From assembly GCF_047730175.1 (NCBI RefSeq), contig NZ_CP159833.1, positions 2,108,001 to 2,172,000 on the forward strand: a DNA stretch of 64,000 bases. Reading direction: 5' to 3'. The stretch is from Marifrigoribacter sp047730175 (GTDB lineage: Bacteria > Bacteroidota > Bacteroidia > Flavobacteriales > Flavobacteriaceae). This document shows positions 40,500-49,048 of this stretch, one piece after another (within the stretch, counting starts at the first letter, position 1; every line of letters starts with the position of its first letter). The notes below the pieces were generated by a model, which saw nothing but the letters and a program-made list of their open reading frames with translations, ran no database searches and was not told the DNA's origin. A program made the position numbers and the translations under genes.

Positions 40500-41252
40500 A
40501 TGACCCAACCTTACGTAAAACAAGATGTAAATAAAGGAATTTTAACAATAGAATTCTTTCATCCAGCACACAACAGTCTGCCTGGAGATATACTAGCTCA
40601 ATTAGCAAATGCTATTCAAGAAGCTGGTGAAAATAATGATGTAAAAGTGATCATCTTAAAAAGTGGAGGAGCAAGAACATTTTGTGCTGGAGCTAGTTTT
40701 AAAGAATTAATCAATATCAAAGATTCAGAATCAGGTCGAATATTTTTCAGCGGATTCGCCAATGTGATAAATGCAATGAGAAAATGTCCAAAATTTATAA
40801 TTGGACGTATTCAAGGTAAAACTGTTGGAGGCGGAGTAGGAGTTGCATCAGCAACCGATTATTGTATGGCTTCTAAATTTGCTGCTATTAAATTAAGTGA
40901 ATTAAATGTAGGCATTGGACCTTTTGTAGTGGGACCTGCTGTTGAACGTAAATTAGGTTTAACAGGAATGTCTCAAATTGCTATCGATGCCAATAGTTTT
41001 TATGATGCTGAATGGGCACGTCAAAAAGGATTATATGCGCAGGTATATGATTCTACGGAAGAATTGGATGAAGCGGTTCAAGCTTTTGCTGAAAACTTAT
41101 GCAATTACAACCCAGAAGCCATGAGAGAAATGAAGAAGGTGATGTGGACAGGAACGGAAGATTGGGATACATTATTAGCCGAAAGAGCTGTAATAAGTGG
41201 GCGATTGGTTTTAAGTGATTTTACTAAAGAAAAATTAAAGGGGTTTAAATAA
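40500..41252 (+). CDS. enoyl-CoA hydratase/isomerase family protein
   Basis: A 250-residue crotonase-fold protein. Its oxyanion-hole region is 'ARTFCAGASFKEL' (about residues 57-69), and 'IIGRIQGKTVGGGVGVASATDYCMAS' is the second conserved block. Position beside paaZ and paaY suggests a PaaF- or PaaG-type role (hydration of dehydroadipyl-CoA or isomerisation of the epoxide), but the family is broad. The first glutamate normally expected near the GGGxG block is replaced here, so the exact reaction is uncertain. It is followed by a palindromic repeat. Confidence 0.82.
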   Translation: MTQPYVKQDVNKGILTIEFFHPAHNSLPGDILAQLANAIQEAGENNDVKVIILKSGGARTFCAGASFKELINIKDSESGRIFFSGFANVINAMRKCPKFIIGRIQGKTVGGGVGVASATDYCMASKFAAIKLSELNVGIGPFVVGPAVERKLGLTGMSQIAIDANSFYDAEWARQKGLYAQVYDSTEELDEAVQAFAENLCNYNPEAMREMKKVMWTGTEDWDTLLAERAVISGRLVLSDFTKEKLKGFK

Positions 41253-41254
41253 AA

Positions 41255-41322
41255 TGTCATTCCGAACGAAGTGAAGTAATCTCTCAAAAGATTGCCACGT
41301 CGCTTTACCTCTCGCAATGACA
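41255..41322. repeat. palindromic intergenic repeat
   Basis: The unit runs from TGTCATTCCGA to TCGCAATGACA, inverted at its ends, with AAAAGATTGCCACGTCGC inside. It matches the unit at 41951-42018 in length and plan. It sits between the enoyl-CoA hydratase and paaY. Confidence 0.8.
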
Positions 41323-41342
41323 ATCAACAATAAGCAATTAAT

Positions 41343-41942
41343 ATGATCTATAGTTTCAAAGGACATATCCCTGTTATTCACGAAAGTAGTTTCGTTCATC
41401 CCTTAGCGGCTGTAACTGGAAATGTAATAATTGGAAAAAATTGTTATATCGGCCCTAGTGCTGCTATCCGCGGTGATTGGGGAGAAATTATATTAGAAGA
41501 TGGAGTGAACGTTCAGGAAAATTGTACCGTACATATGTTTCCTGGAAAAACTATTGTGTTAAAAGAAGGAGCGCATATAGGTCATGGTGCTATTATTCAT
41601 GGAGCCAATTTAGGGCGTAATTGTTTAATTGGAATGAATAGCGTGATTATGGATGGTGCTGAAATAGGAGATGAATGTATTGTTGGAGCTTTATCATTTG
41701 TAAAAGCTGAAGCAGTGTTTCCGAAGAGAAAATTAATTATTGGAAACCCCGCCAATGCAATTAAAGATGTTTCAGATGAAATGATCGCATGGAAAACGGC
41801 TGGAACAAAATTATACCAGCAATTACCAAAAGAATGCCACGAAAGTTTAAAAGAGGTTGCACCTTTACGAGAAATTCCAAAGGAGAGACCCAAACAAGAA
41901 GATTTTTATAAAACGCTTGCTGAGTTGAAAAGAAAGAATTAA
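41343..41942 (+). CDS. paaY: PaaY-like hexapeptide-repeat thioesterase
   Basis: A 199-residue left-handed beta-helix protein with hexapeptide repeats such as 'VIIGKNCYIGPSAAIRGDWG', 'VNVQENCTVHMFPG' and 'AHIGHGAIIHGANLGRNCLIGMNS'. Zinc-binding histidines are in VHMFPG and the HIGHG/IIHGA pair. PaaY is a gamma-carbonic-anhydrase-like thioesterase that removes dead-end CoA conjugates during phenylacetate catabolism. The C-terminal tail is charged ('IPKERPKQEDFYKTLAELKRKN'). It sits between two copies of the same palindromic repeat. Confidence 0.9.
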   Translation: MIYSFKGHIPVIHESSFVHPLAAVTGNVIIGKNCYIGPSAAIRGDWGEIILEDGVNVQENCTVHMFPGKTIVLKEGAHIGHGAIIHGANLGRNCLIGMNSVIMDGAEIGDECIVGALSFVKAEAVFPKRKLIIGNPANAIKDVSDEMIAWKTAGTKLYQQLPKECHESLKEVAPLREIPKERPKQEDFYKTLAELKRKN

Positions 41943-41950
41943 ATAAAAAC

Positions 41951-42018
41951 TGTCATTCAGAGCGATAGCGAAGAGTCTCTAAAAAGATTGCCACTTCGCA
42001 AAGCTCATCGCAATGACA
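41951..42018. repeat. palindromic intergenic repeat
   Basis: The unit runs from TGTCATTCAGAGCGA to TCGCAATGACA and includes AAAAAGATTGCCACTTCGC, matching the copy at 41255-41322. Its length is 68 bases in both cases. Confidence 0.8.
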
Positions 42019-42136
42019 AGAGAGTAACGGTTAAAGAAATTGAAAAGAGATTTGAAAATTAAATTGATTGAAGAAATGAATTCTAGTTGGATGGATTTAA
42101 GTATGAATTGGAATTTTGATTTTAATAAAATCCGAA

Positions 42137-43430
42137 ATGAAAGATAAACAGATTCCTGCCGACGCAGGAAGTTACGAATTTAAAATGCCTAGAATGGGCG
42201 AAAGTATTACTGAGGCAACCATTATTACATGGTTTAAAAGTGTTGGTGATACCATAGAAGAAGATGAAACCTTATTAGAAGTTGCTACTGATAAAGTAGA
42301 TTCTGAAGTGGTTTCAAATACTGCTGGAGTCATTGAACAATTATTGTTCGAACCCAATGATGTTATTCAAATCGGTAAAGTAATCGCTATTATTAGAGTC
42401 GATGGGAATGCTAAATCTTCTAGTGGAGATAAGTTAGAGAAGAAAGTAGAACAACCAAAAAGAGTTCAGAAATCTCAAAAATCAAAAAAATCAGTAGCCA
42501 ATCAAAATTCAGATTTATTTTTCTCACCACTAATAATTAACATAGCTAAAGAACATCATATTAGTTTTGAGGAATTATCAAGAATACCAGTTTCAGGTAA
42601 AAAAGGACGATTACGTAAAAGTGATCTCATGAGCTACATTGAAGAAGGACGTCCTCATAAATTTGTTGCAGAAAAAAGAACCCTCTGGTTTTAGTATTCC
42701 TAATCTACAATTTGATAAAGGCAAAGGTAAAATAGTTGAAATGGATCGCATGCGTCAAATGATAGCGGATCATATGGTTTTTAGTAAACATACTTCCCCA
42801 CATGTTACTGCCTATGTTGAAGCAGATCTAACTGAAATGGTAGAATGGCGTAATAAGGTGAAAGTTGATTTTCAGAAGAAATACAATGAAAGACTTACGT
42901 TTACTCCTTTGTTTATTGAAGCAGTTTCAAAAGCAATTGTTGACTTTCCTATGATAAATTCATCTTTAGATGGAAAGAATATTATTGTTAAACCAGACAT
43001 AAATATTGGGATGGCAGCTGCATTGCCTTCAGGAAATTTAATCGTTCCGGTGGTAAAAAATGCAAATACTAAGAATTTACAAGAATTAGCTGCGGATATT
43101 AATTCACTTTCAACTAAAGCAAGAGAAAATAAATTAAAAGTAGATGATACCAAAGGAAGTTCTTTTACAATCTCAAATGTTGGAACTTTTGGTTCTGTTA
43201 TGGGAACCCCAATAATTAATCAACCTGAAGCAGCAATTCTTGCAACAGGTATTATTAAAAAAAGAGCTGAGGTTATTGAAAAAGAATCTGGGGATGTGAT
43301 TGAAATTAGACAAATGATGTACTTATCTTTATCCTTTGATCATCGAATTGTAGATGGATTTTTAGCAGGCTCATTCTTAAGAAGAATAGCCGATAATATG
43401 GAAAAATTTGATTTAAATAGAAAAATATAA
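42137..43430 (+). pseudogene. 2-oxoacid dehydrogenase E2 (dihydrolipoyl acyltransferase), frameshifted
   Basis: Two overlapping frames together encode one E2. The first (42137-42694) has the lipoyl domain with the modified lysine in 'EVATDKVDSEVV' (about K53) and a peripheral-subunit-binding domain ('FSPLIINIAKEHHISFEELSRI'). The second (from about 42670 to 43430) has the catalytic domain with 'PHVTAYVEADLTEMVEWRN' and the active-site 'SFDHRIVDG'. The change of frame falls at the A6 run 42672-42677; removing one A gives VAEKEPSGFSIPN. It should pair with the E1 at 44499 in branched-chain oxoacid dehydrogenase. Sequencing error is possible. Confidence 0.85.
42153..42170. repeat. REP-like inverted repeat inside the E2 coding region
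   Basis: TTCCTGC-CGAC-GCAGGAA is a perfect 7-bp inverted repeat of the kind normally found between flavobacterial genes. Here it encodes IPADAG at codons 6-11 of E2, before the conserved 'FKMPRMGES'. Confidence 0.6.
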
Positions 43431-43439
43431 ATAAGCAAG

Positions 43440-44492
43440 ATGGAAAATATAAAAGTAACATTAACAGAGAGTTCTAAATTAAGTGAATTAGACTTCGATA
43501 ATATTCCTTTAGGGAAAGCATTCACGGACCACATGTTTATTTGTGATTATAGCGAAGGTGAATGGCGCAATCCTAGAATTGAGCCTATACACTCTATCCC
43601 TACACACCCTGCAACGATGGCTTTGCACTATGGGCAAGCTATTTTTGAAGGGATGAAAGCAACTTTGAATGCTGATGGTACTCCTTTATTATTTCGTCCT
43701 ATGAAAAACGCTGCAAGATTAAATTTTAGCGCAAATAGAATGGGAATGCCTGAATTACCTGAAGAAATTTTTACAGAAGGCTTAAAAATGTTAGTGAATT
43801 TAGAAAAAAGTTGGATTCCTCCAAAAGAAGGATCAGCGATGTACTTACGTCCTTTTATGTATGCTGATGAGCACTTTATTGGTATGAGAGCTGCAACTAG
43901 TTACAAATTTTTAATTATTTGTTCTCCTGCAGGGCCTTATTTTAGTGAACGAATTAAATTATTTGCTGAAAAACAATACATTCGTGCAGCAACTGGTGGT
44001 ACTGGTGAAGCGAAAGCAGCTGGAAATTATGCGGCAGCAATAAAACCTACTGAAAACGCTAAAGCAAAAGGATATAATCAAGTACTTTGGTTAGATGCTG
44101 TTGAGCACAAGTATATTCAGGAAGTTGGAACCATGAATATTTTCTTTAAAATAGATGGAAAGATAGTAACTCCATATAGAGATGGAAATATCTTAGATGG
44201 AATTACAAGAATGAGTGTTATTGACTTATTAAGAGATAAAGGTTTTGAAGTTACTGAAAGGCCTATTACAATCGATGAAGTTAAAGAAGCTTCTGAAAAT
44301 GGAACCTTAGAAGAAGCCTTTGGAACAGGTACTGCCATTGGTATTGCTTATATTCAAGAAATAGGAACTGATGAAGGGACGATTCATGTTTCTGACGAAA
44401 GTCCGGTTGCAGAAGACGTAAATGATACGCTTAATAGTATTAAAGTAGGTGCAATCGAAGATAAGTTTGGTTGGATGGTTCCTGCAGAATAA
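43440..44492 (+). CDS. ilvE: branched-chain amino acid aminotransferase
   Basis: A 350-residue fold-type IV PLP enzyme. The PLP lysine is in 'TGEAKAAGNYAAAI', and 'WLDAVEHKYIQEVGTMNIFF' and 'GITRMSVIDLLRD' are BCAT signatures; 'HPATMALHYGQAIFEGMKA' is near the start. It interconverts valine, leucine and isoleucine with their 2-oxo acids, feeding the E1/E2 complex encoded on both sides. It begins 9 bases after the E2 stop and is followed by E1 after 6 bases, so all three are surely cotranscribed. Confidence 0.95.
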   Translation: MENIKVTLTESSKLSELDFDNIPLGKAFTDHMFICDYSEGEWRNPRIEPIHSIPTHPATMALHYGQAIFEGMKATLNADGTPLLFRPMKNAARLNFSANRMGMPELPEEIFTEGLKMLVNLEKSWIPPKEGSAMYLRPFMYADEHFIGMRAATSYKFLIICSPAGPYFSERIKLFAEKQYIRAATGGTGEAKAAGNYAAAIKPTENAKAKGYNQVLWLDAVEHKYIQEVGTMNIFFKIDGKIVTPYRDGNILDGITRMSVIDLLRDKGFEVTERPITIDEVKEASENGTLEEAFGTGTAIGIAYIQEIGTDEGTIHVSDESPVAEDVNDTLNSIKVGAIEDKFGWMVPAE

Positions 44493-44498
44493 TAATTA

Positions 44499-46559
44499 AT
44501 GAATACTAAAATACATAAAGATATTTATCAGAAAGCATTTGCTAATTTGTGTACAGCAAAAGCAATGACTGAATTATTTGAAGCTAACTTTAAGGAAGTT
44601 TCTAAGTATGTACATGCAACTTCTCGTGGTCATGAAGTAATTCAGACTGCTTTAGGAATGCAGTTACTTCCGCAAGATTATGCCTTTCCATATTATAGAG
44701 ATGACTCTATGTTATTGGCTGTCGGAATGGAACCTTATGAGTTGATGCTTCAAGTATTTGCTAAAAAAGAGGATCCTTTTTCAGGAGGAAGAACCTATTA
44801 TTCACATCCGAGTTTACGTGATGATGATAAGCCTAAAATTCCACATCAAAGTTCTGCGACAGGAATGCAAACGATTCCTGCTACAGGTGTTGCCTTAGGT
44901 TTTTGGTACAAGGAAATTGAACATATTAACGAAGAGAATGAAAAAGCTCCTTTTGTAGTTTGTTCTTTAGGTGATGCTTCAGTAACTGAAGGAGAAATTG
45001 CTGAAGCCTTTCAGATGGCTGCATTAAAGCAGTTGCCAATACTTTATTTAGTGCAAGATAATGGCTGGGATATCAGTGCTAATGCTGCTGAAACTCGTGC
45101 GCAAGATGCCTTTGAATACGCTAGAGGATTTAATGGATTGGAAGCTGTCACTATTGATGGAACCGATTTTGATGAATGTTATTCGAAACTAGAAAAAGTG
45201 ATTGATACCATCCGAAAAGAACGCCGTCCTTTTTTAGTACATGCAAAAGTTCCTTTATTGAATCATCATACTTCTGGGGTTCGAATGGAATGGTATCGTG
45301 ACGATCTAGAGGAAGCTAGAAGCCGAGATCCTTATCCGAAATTAAAAGCATTACTTCTTCAGAATGGTTTTTCTGAAAAAGATGTTTCAGAAATAGAAAA
45401 AAAGGCAACAGAGACCGTTGCCGCAGATTACAAGAAAGCTATAAAAGCTGAAGATCCTCAACCTGAAGATTTATTTACACATGATTTTGCCCCAACACCT
45501 ATTACTGAAGAAGTAGGAGAACGCTCACCTGAAGGTGCTGAAAAAGTGGTCATGGTCGATTGTGCTTTATATGCTATTGAAGAATTAATGACAAAACATA
45601 AAGAATGTTTGTTATATGGTCAAGATGTAGGAGGACGTCTAGGGGGAGTGTTTAGAGAAGCAGCGACCCTAGCGCAAAAGTTTGGTGATAATCGTGTATT
45701 TAATACTCCAATTCAAGAAGCTTTTATTGTAGGTTCTACGGTTGGAATGAGTGCTGTAGGTTTAAAGCCCATCGTTGAGGTGCAATTTGCAGATTATATT
45801 TGGCCAGGATTAAATCAGTTATTTACGGAAGTAAGTAGGTCCTGTTATTTATCTAATGGGAAATGGCCAGTTTCTATGATATTACGAGTTCCTATTGGAG
45901 CGTATGGAAGTGGAGGTCCTTATCATTCTTCTTCTGTAGAAAGTGTGATTACCAATATTCGAGGAATTAAAATTGCCTATCCAAGTAATGGAGCCGATTT
46001 AAAAGGCTTAATGAAAGCTGCTTATTATGATCCTAATCCAGTGGTGATTTTAGAACATAAAGGATTGTATTGGAGTAAAGTACCTGGCACAAAAGGTGCA
46101 ACTTCTGTTGAGCCATCTGAAGATTATGTATTACCTTTCGGAAAAGCATGGGTATTACAAGAAATTTGGAAACAAGAAGAGAAAGAGACCTTATCTATTA
46201 TAACTTATGGAATGGGAGTTCATTGGGCAATGAATGCTTCTGAAGAACTTAATATGCAAGATCGAATTGAAATAGTAGATTTACGTACCTTACATCCTAT
46301 TGACTATACAACGGTACTAAATTCAGTTAAGAAATGTGGAAAATGTTTAGTGGTAACAGAGGAACCTTCAGAAAATAGTTTTTCGAGAGCGCTTCAAGGA
46401 AGAATTCAAGAAGAGTGTTTTAGAGAGTTAGATGCGCCAGTTATGATCATTGGTAGTGAAAACATGCCAGCAATACCTTTAAATTCAATTTTAGAGAAAA
46501 CAATGATTCCTAGTACGGAAAAAGTGAAAACAAAAATTCAAGAACTCTTGAATTACTAA
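44499..46559 (+). CDS. 2-oxoisovalerate dehydrogenase E1, alpha and beta fused
   Basis: This 686-residue protein joins an E1 alpha part (about 1-330) to an E1 beta part (about 345-686). The alpha part has the thiamine diphosphate site 'SLGDASVTEGEIAEAFQMAALKQLPILYLVQDN'. The beta part starts 'EKVVMVDCALYAIEELM' and has 'GRLGGVFREA', 'NTPIQEAFIVG' and 'RVPIGAYGSGGPYHSSSVE'. The fused form is common in Bacteroidota. Coupled to BCAT and E2, it most likely makes branched acyl-CoA for degradation and for iso-fatty-acid synthesis. The E3 subunit is not in the window. Confidence 0.93.
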   Translation: MNTKIHKDIYQKAFANLCTAKAMTELFEANFKEVSKYVHATSRGHEVIQTALGMQLLPQDYAFPYYRDDSMLLAVGMEPYELMLQVFAKKEDPFSGGRTYYSHPSLRDDDKPKIPHQSSATGMQTIPATGVALGFWYKEIEHINEENEKAPFVVCSLGDASVTEGEIAEAFQMAALKQLPILYLVQDNGWDISANAAETRAQDAFEYARGFNGLEAVTIDGTDFDECYSKLEKVIDTIRKERRPFLVHAKVPLLNHHTSGVRMEWYRDDLEEARSRDPYPKLKALLLQNGFSEKDVSEIEKKATETVAADYKKAIKAEDPQPEDLFTHDFAPTPITEEVGERSPEGAEKVVMVDCALYAIEELMTKHKECLLYGQDVGGRLGGVFREAATLAQKFGDNRVFNTPIQEAFIVGSTVGMSAVGLKPIVEVQFADYIWPGLNQLFTEVSRSCYLSNGKWPVSMILRVPIGAYGSGGPYHSSSVESVITNIRGIKIAYPSNGADLKGLMKAAYYDPNPVVILEHKGLYWSKVPGTKGATSVEPSEDYVLPFGKAWVLQEIWKQEEKETLSIITYGMGVHWAMNASEELNMQDRIEIVDLRTLHPIDYTTVLNSVKKCGKCLVVTEEPSENSFSRALQGRIQEECFRELDAPVMIIGSENMPAIPLNSILEKTMIPSTEKVKTKIQELLNY

Positions 46560-46569
46560 ATACATTATT

Positions 46570-48186
46570 ATGAAAAGAATAATTACAATATTCATGCTTT
46601 TAGTATTTATTAATATGAATGCTCAATGGGTTGCAGATACCAATGTAAATACGCTCGTTGCAGATTCTGAAAGCGGAGATATGAAGGCAATTGGAACCTC
46701 AGGTGGTTTAACTTATGTTGTTTTTTGGAAAGTTGTTTCAGCTCCAACTAATTACGAACTAAGACTACAAGTGTTAGATATAGATGGTACTCAACTATTA
46801 GGAAATGATGGTCTACTTGTAAGTGATCAAATACCTATGAGTACATTTACATATATCTGGAATATTACCATCGATGAAAATGATAATTTATATATAGGAG
46901 CTACAGGATCAGGAGGCGGTGAACCTGCTTATGCTTTTAAATTAGATACAGCAGGTAATCATTTATGGGGAACAAATGGAGTTAATGTAGGAAGTGGTTT
47001 TTCGGTTACTTTTTTACCATTATCAAGTGGAGAAACAATTGTTTCTTGGTGGCCTGGAACTGAAGGTCTCATGCAAAAATTTGATACTTCTGGAGCAGCT
47101 ATTTGGGGTGCTACTCAATCTATAGAAGAAGGAACAAATGATACTGTTCCTGCCAATATATTTGAACTTTCCGATGGAGGTTATGTGATGGTTTTTCATA
47201 GTTTAACATTTGGAATTAATTCTATTCTTTATGGTCAGCGTTATAATAGTTTAGGTGAAGCTCAATGGGTAAATCCAACTCAATTGGCGGATTATGGGAC
47301 TGTTTTTATTAGTAACTATAGTGGTTTACAAGATGGAGACAATGTCTATATGGGTTATATGGCGTCACCTGGATCACGATTCGATTCCTTTTTACAACGT
47401 ATAAATCCTGATGGAACTTTACCTTGGGGAATTAATGGTTCAGATTTCGATACTAATCAGACCGATTATGAAATGAATACTCAAATTTCTTTTGAGCCAG
47501 GGTCTCAAAATATTTGGGCTATTTGTACCTATACCAACACAAGCCAAAGTGAAAAAGGAGAGTATGTTCAAAAATTTGATAAGGATTCTGGAGATAGATT
47601 ACTTACCGAAAATGCAAAAGAAATTTATCCTATAGGAAGTGAAAAAGTACATGCAGGACCTTTGCATTTAAAAAATAATGCCCCATTATTTTTACTAAAA
47701 AGTGGAGTTGATAATGGTGTAAGTCCAACTACATTAGGAGGAATTTTATTAGAGGATAATGGAAATATTGAGATTGATGAAGATATTTTATCTGCAGCCA
47801 CATTTAATGCTAATAAAAGCAGAATTCACTATACAAAGCCTGTAGATAGTCAGGGTGTTGTTGTGTTTATTGAAAATAAAGGAGGCGGAGCAAAAATTTA
47901 TGCACACACGATTATTGCTGAAATATTATCAATCGGGGATAATGAAATAGATAGCAACAAGATATCATATACTAATCCAGTTACAAATCTATTGTCAATA
48001 ATAAGTGAAAATGAACTCAGCTCAATTAGAGTGGTTTCTATTTTAGGACAAGTAATTATGGAGGCTAAAATTTCTGCTAAAACAGAAATTGAAATAGAAA
48101 CATCTTCATGGAATTCGGGGATGTATTTTGTAACGATTGAAACTTCAGAAGGAGATAAAGGGCAAATTAAGGTGATAAAAAAATAA
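46570..48186 (+). CDS. secreted protein with T9SS type A sorting domain
   Basis: A 538-residue protein with a signal peptide (about residues 1-18, ending NMNAQ) and a beta-rich body with many 'WG' and 'GDNxY' turns, such as 'AGNHLWGTNGVNVG', 'SGAAIWGAT' and 'QDGDNVYMGYMAS', suggesting propeller-like blades. A C-terminal type IX secretion sorting domain (about 465-538) starts 'ISYTNPVTNLLSI' and ends 'GQIKVIKK'. No enzyme motif was seen. It starts 10 bases after the E1 gene but probably has an unrelated surface role. A terminator follows. Confidence 0.85.
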   Translation: MKRIITIFMLLVFINMNAQWVADTNVNTLVADSESGDMKAIGTSGGLTYVVFWKVVSAPTNYELRLQVLDIDGTQLLGNDGLLVSDQIPMSTFTYIWNITIDENDNLYIGATGSGGGEPAYAFKLDTAGNHLWGTNGVNVGSGFSVTFLPLSSGETIVSWWPGTEGLMQKFDTSGAAIWGATQSIEEGTNDTVPANIFELSDGGYVMVFHSLTFGINSILYGQRYNSLGEAQWVNPTQLADYGTVFISNYSGLQDGDNVYMGYMASPGSRFDSFLQRINPDGTLPWGINGSDFDTNQTDYEMNTQISFEPGSQNIWAICTYTNTSQSEKGEYVQKFDKDSGDRLLTENAKEIYPIGSEKVHAGPLHLKNNAPLFLLKSGVDNGVSPTTLGGILLEDNGNIEIDEDILSAATFNANKSRIHYTKPVDSQGVVVFIENKGGGAKIYAHTIIAEILSIGDNEIDSNKISYTNPVTNLLSIISENELSSIRVVSILGQVIMEAKISAKTEIEIETSSWNSGMYFVTIETSEGDKGQIKVIKK

Positions 48187-48203
48187 ATTAAATTAGGAGT
48201 AAT

Positions 48204-48234
48204 AAAAAAAGCGCCTTATTAAGTCGCTTTTTTT
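48204..48234. terminator. bidirectional terminator
   Basis: AAAAAAAGCG (48204-48213) pairs with CGCTTTTTTT (48225-48234), and CTT/AAG pairs inside the loop. A and T runs on both sides fit use on either strand. It sits between the T9SS gene and the outer-membrane-protein remnant that would originally have been its convergent neighbour. Confidence 0.85.
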
Positions 48235-48240
48235 ATGAGC

Positions 48241-48312
48241 TTAAAAATAATAATTCAAGCCAATATTTATAAAGCTACTATTTACTGTAAGAGGGATAAC
48301 TTCCTCTACTAC
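48241..48312 (-). pseudogene. duplicated 3' end of the outer-membrane protein gene at 53129
   Basis: These 72 bases match 53129-53200 at 70 positions, the first 62 without a mismatch. Read on the minus strand they encode the last 23 residues of the barrel protein (ending NIGLNYYF) and its stop. Nothing of the rest of the gene is present. The remnant lies just inside a bidirectional terminator, which suggests this was the original downstream context of the intact gene. Confidence 0.85.
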
Positions 48313-48388
48313 AAGTCAGTTTAATTCATGGCTAATCAAAAGTTGTAACGGATTTTTATAACGAAAATACGACTAACAGCAGAGCTAT

Positions 48389-48969
48389 TTATTTGTTTTT
48401 ACTAATATGGTTTGTGCAATATGCCTCAGGTTTTTCGACAGCCTTCAATGCTTTTAGTTCAACGTCATTATAGCTTTTAGATTTGCCCCACTTAAAAAGT
48501 TTTTCAAAAATGGGTAGTAATCGACTGTTGCCAATTTCAGTTAGGAAATACTCTTCATGCTCTTTTTCTTTGATTCCCATGTCATATAGGTCTTGATCAT
48601 GTTCCGATATATACAATTCATGATAGTAGTGCATCATTTCAAAGTATTCGCAAACATTACCGCTTTCCAATCTACCTGCAAAAAAGTAGGACATGAACAA
48701 CCTAATAATATAGCAACTAAATAAAATAAATTTTCCAATGATGTAGAATTTTATTTCATAATATCTAGAGATAGGAATACCATATTGATTAATTATTTCT
48801 AACACTAGCTTCCTGTGATGCCATTCGTCATCTTCTATCTCCTTTATCGCAATTTTTTTTGATTTTTTCTCAAGGAGCCTGCATGTCCAACAGATGTAAA
48901 AGCAGCGGCTCTTTCTGCGGAGTATGCTTTTTGAAGTGAGTCAGTAAGTTTTGGATGATCTAATTTCAT
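48389..48969 (-). pseudogene. ferritin-like diiron protein, frameshifted at an A8 run
   Basis: From ATG 48969 the frame gives 'MKLDHPKLTDSLQKAYSAER' and on to GSLRKNQKK, then stops soon after an A8 run (plus-strand T8 at 48853-48860). The continuation one base back, IAIKEIEDDEWHHRKLV and onward to 48389, completes a 193-residue ferritin-like/COQ7-like protein. Diiron ligands are visible as E in SAERAAAF, E...H in EDDEWHH, E in GNVCEYFEMM and E..H in KEKEHEEYF; two hydrophobic helices lie in the middle. The in-frame sequence A AAA AAA would allow -1 slippage, so the gene may still be expressed. Confidence 0.75.
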
Positions 48970-49048
48970 AAAGTTATATTGCCTGATATGTTCGTTTATG
49001 AAACGTAGCGAAGTTATGAATTATATACCTTTTTGCGCTCCCGTTATT

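Noticed and set aside
42639..42694. Programmed -1 frameshift in the E2 gene
   Set aside because: The downstream frame is reached by skipping one base (+1), and the zero frame does not present a standard X XXY YYZ heptamer, so ordinary -1 slippage would give the wrong frame.
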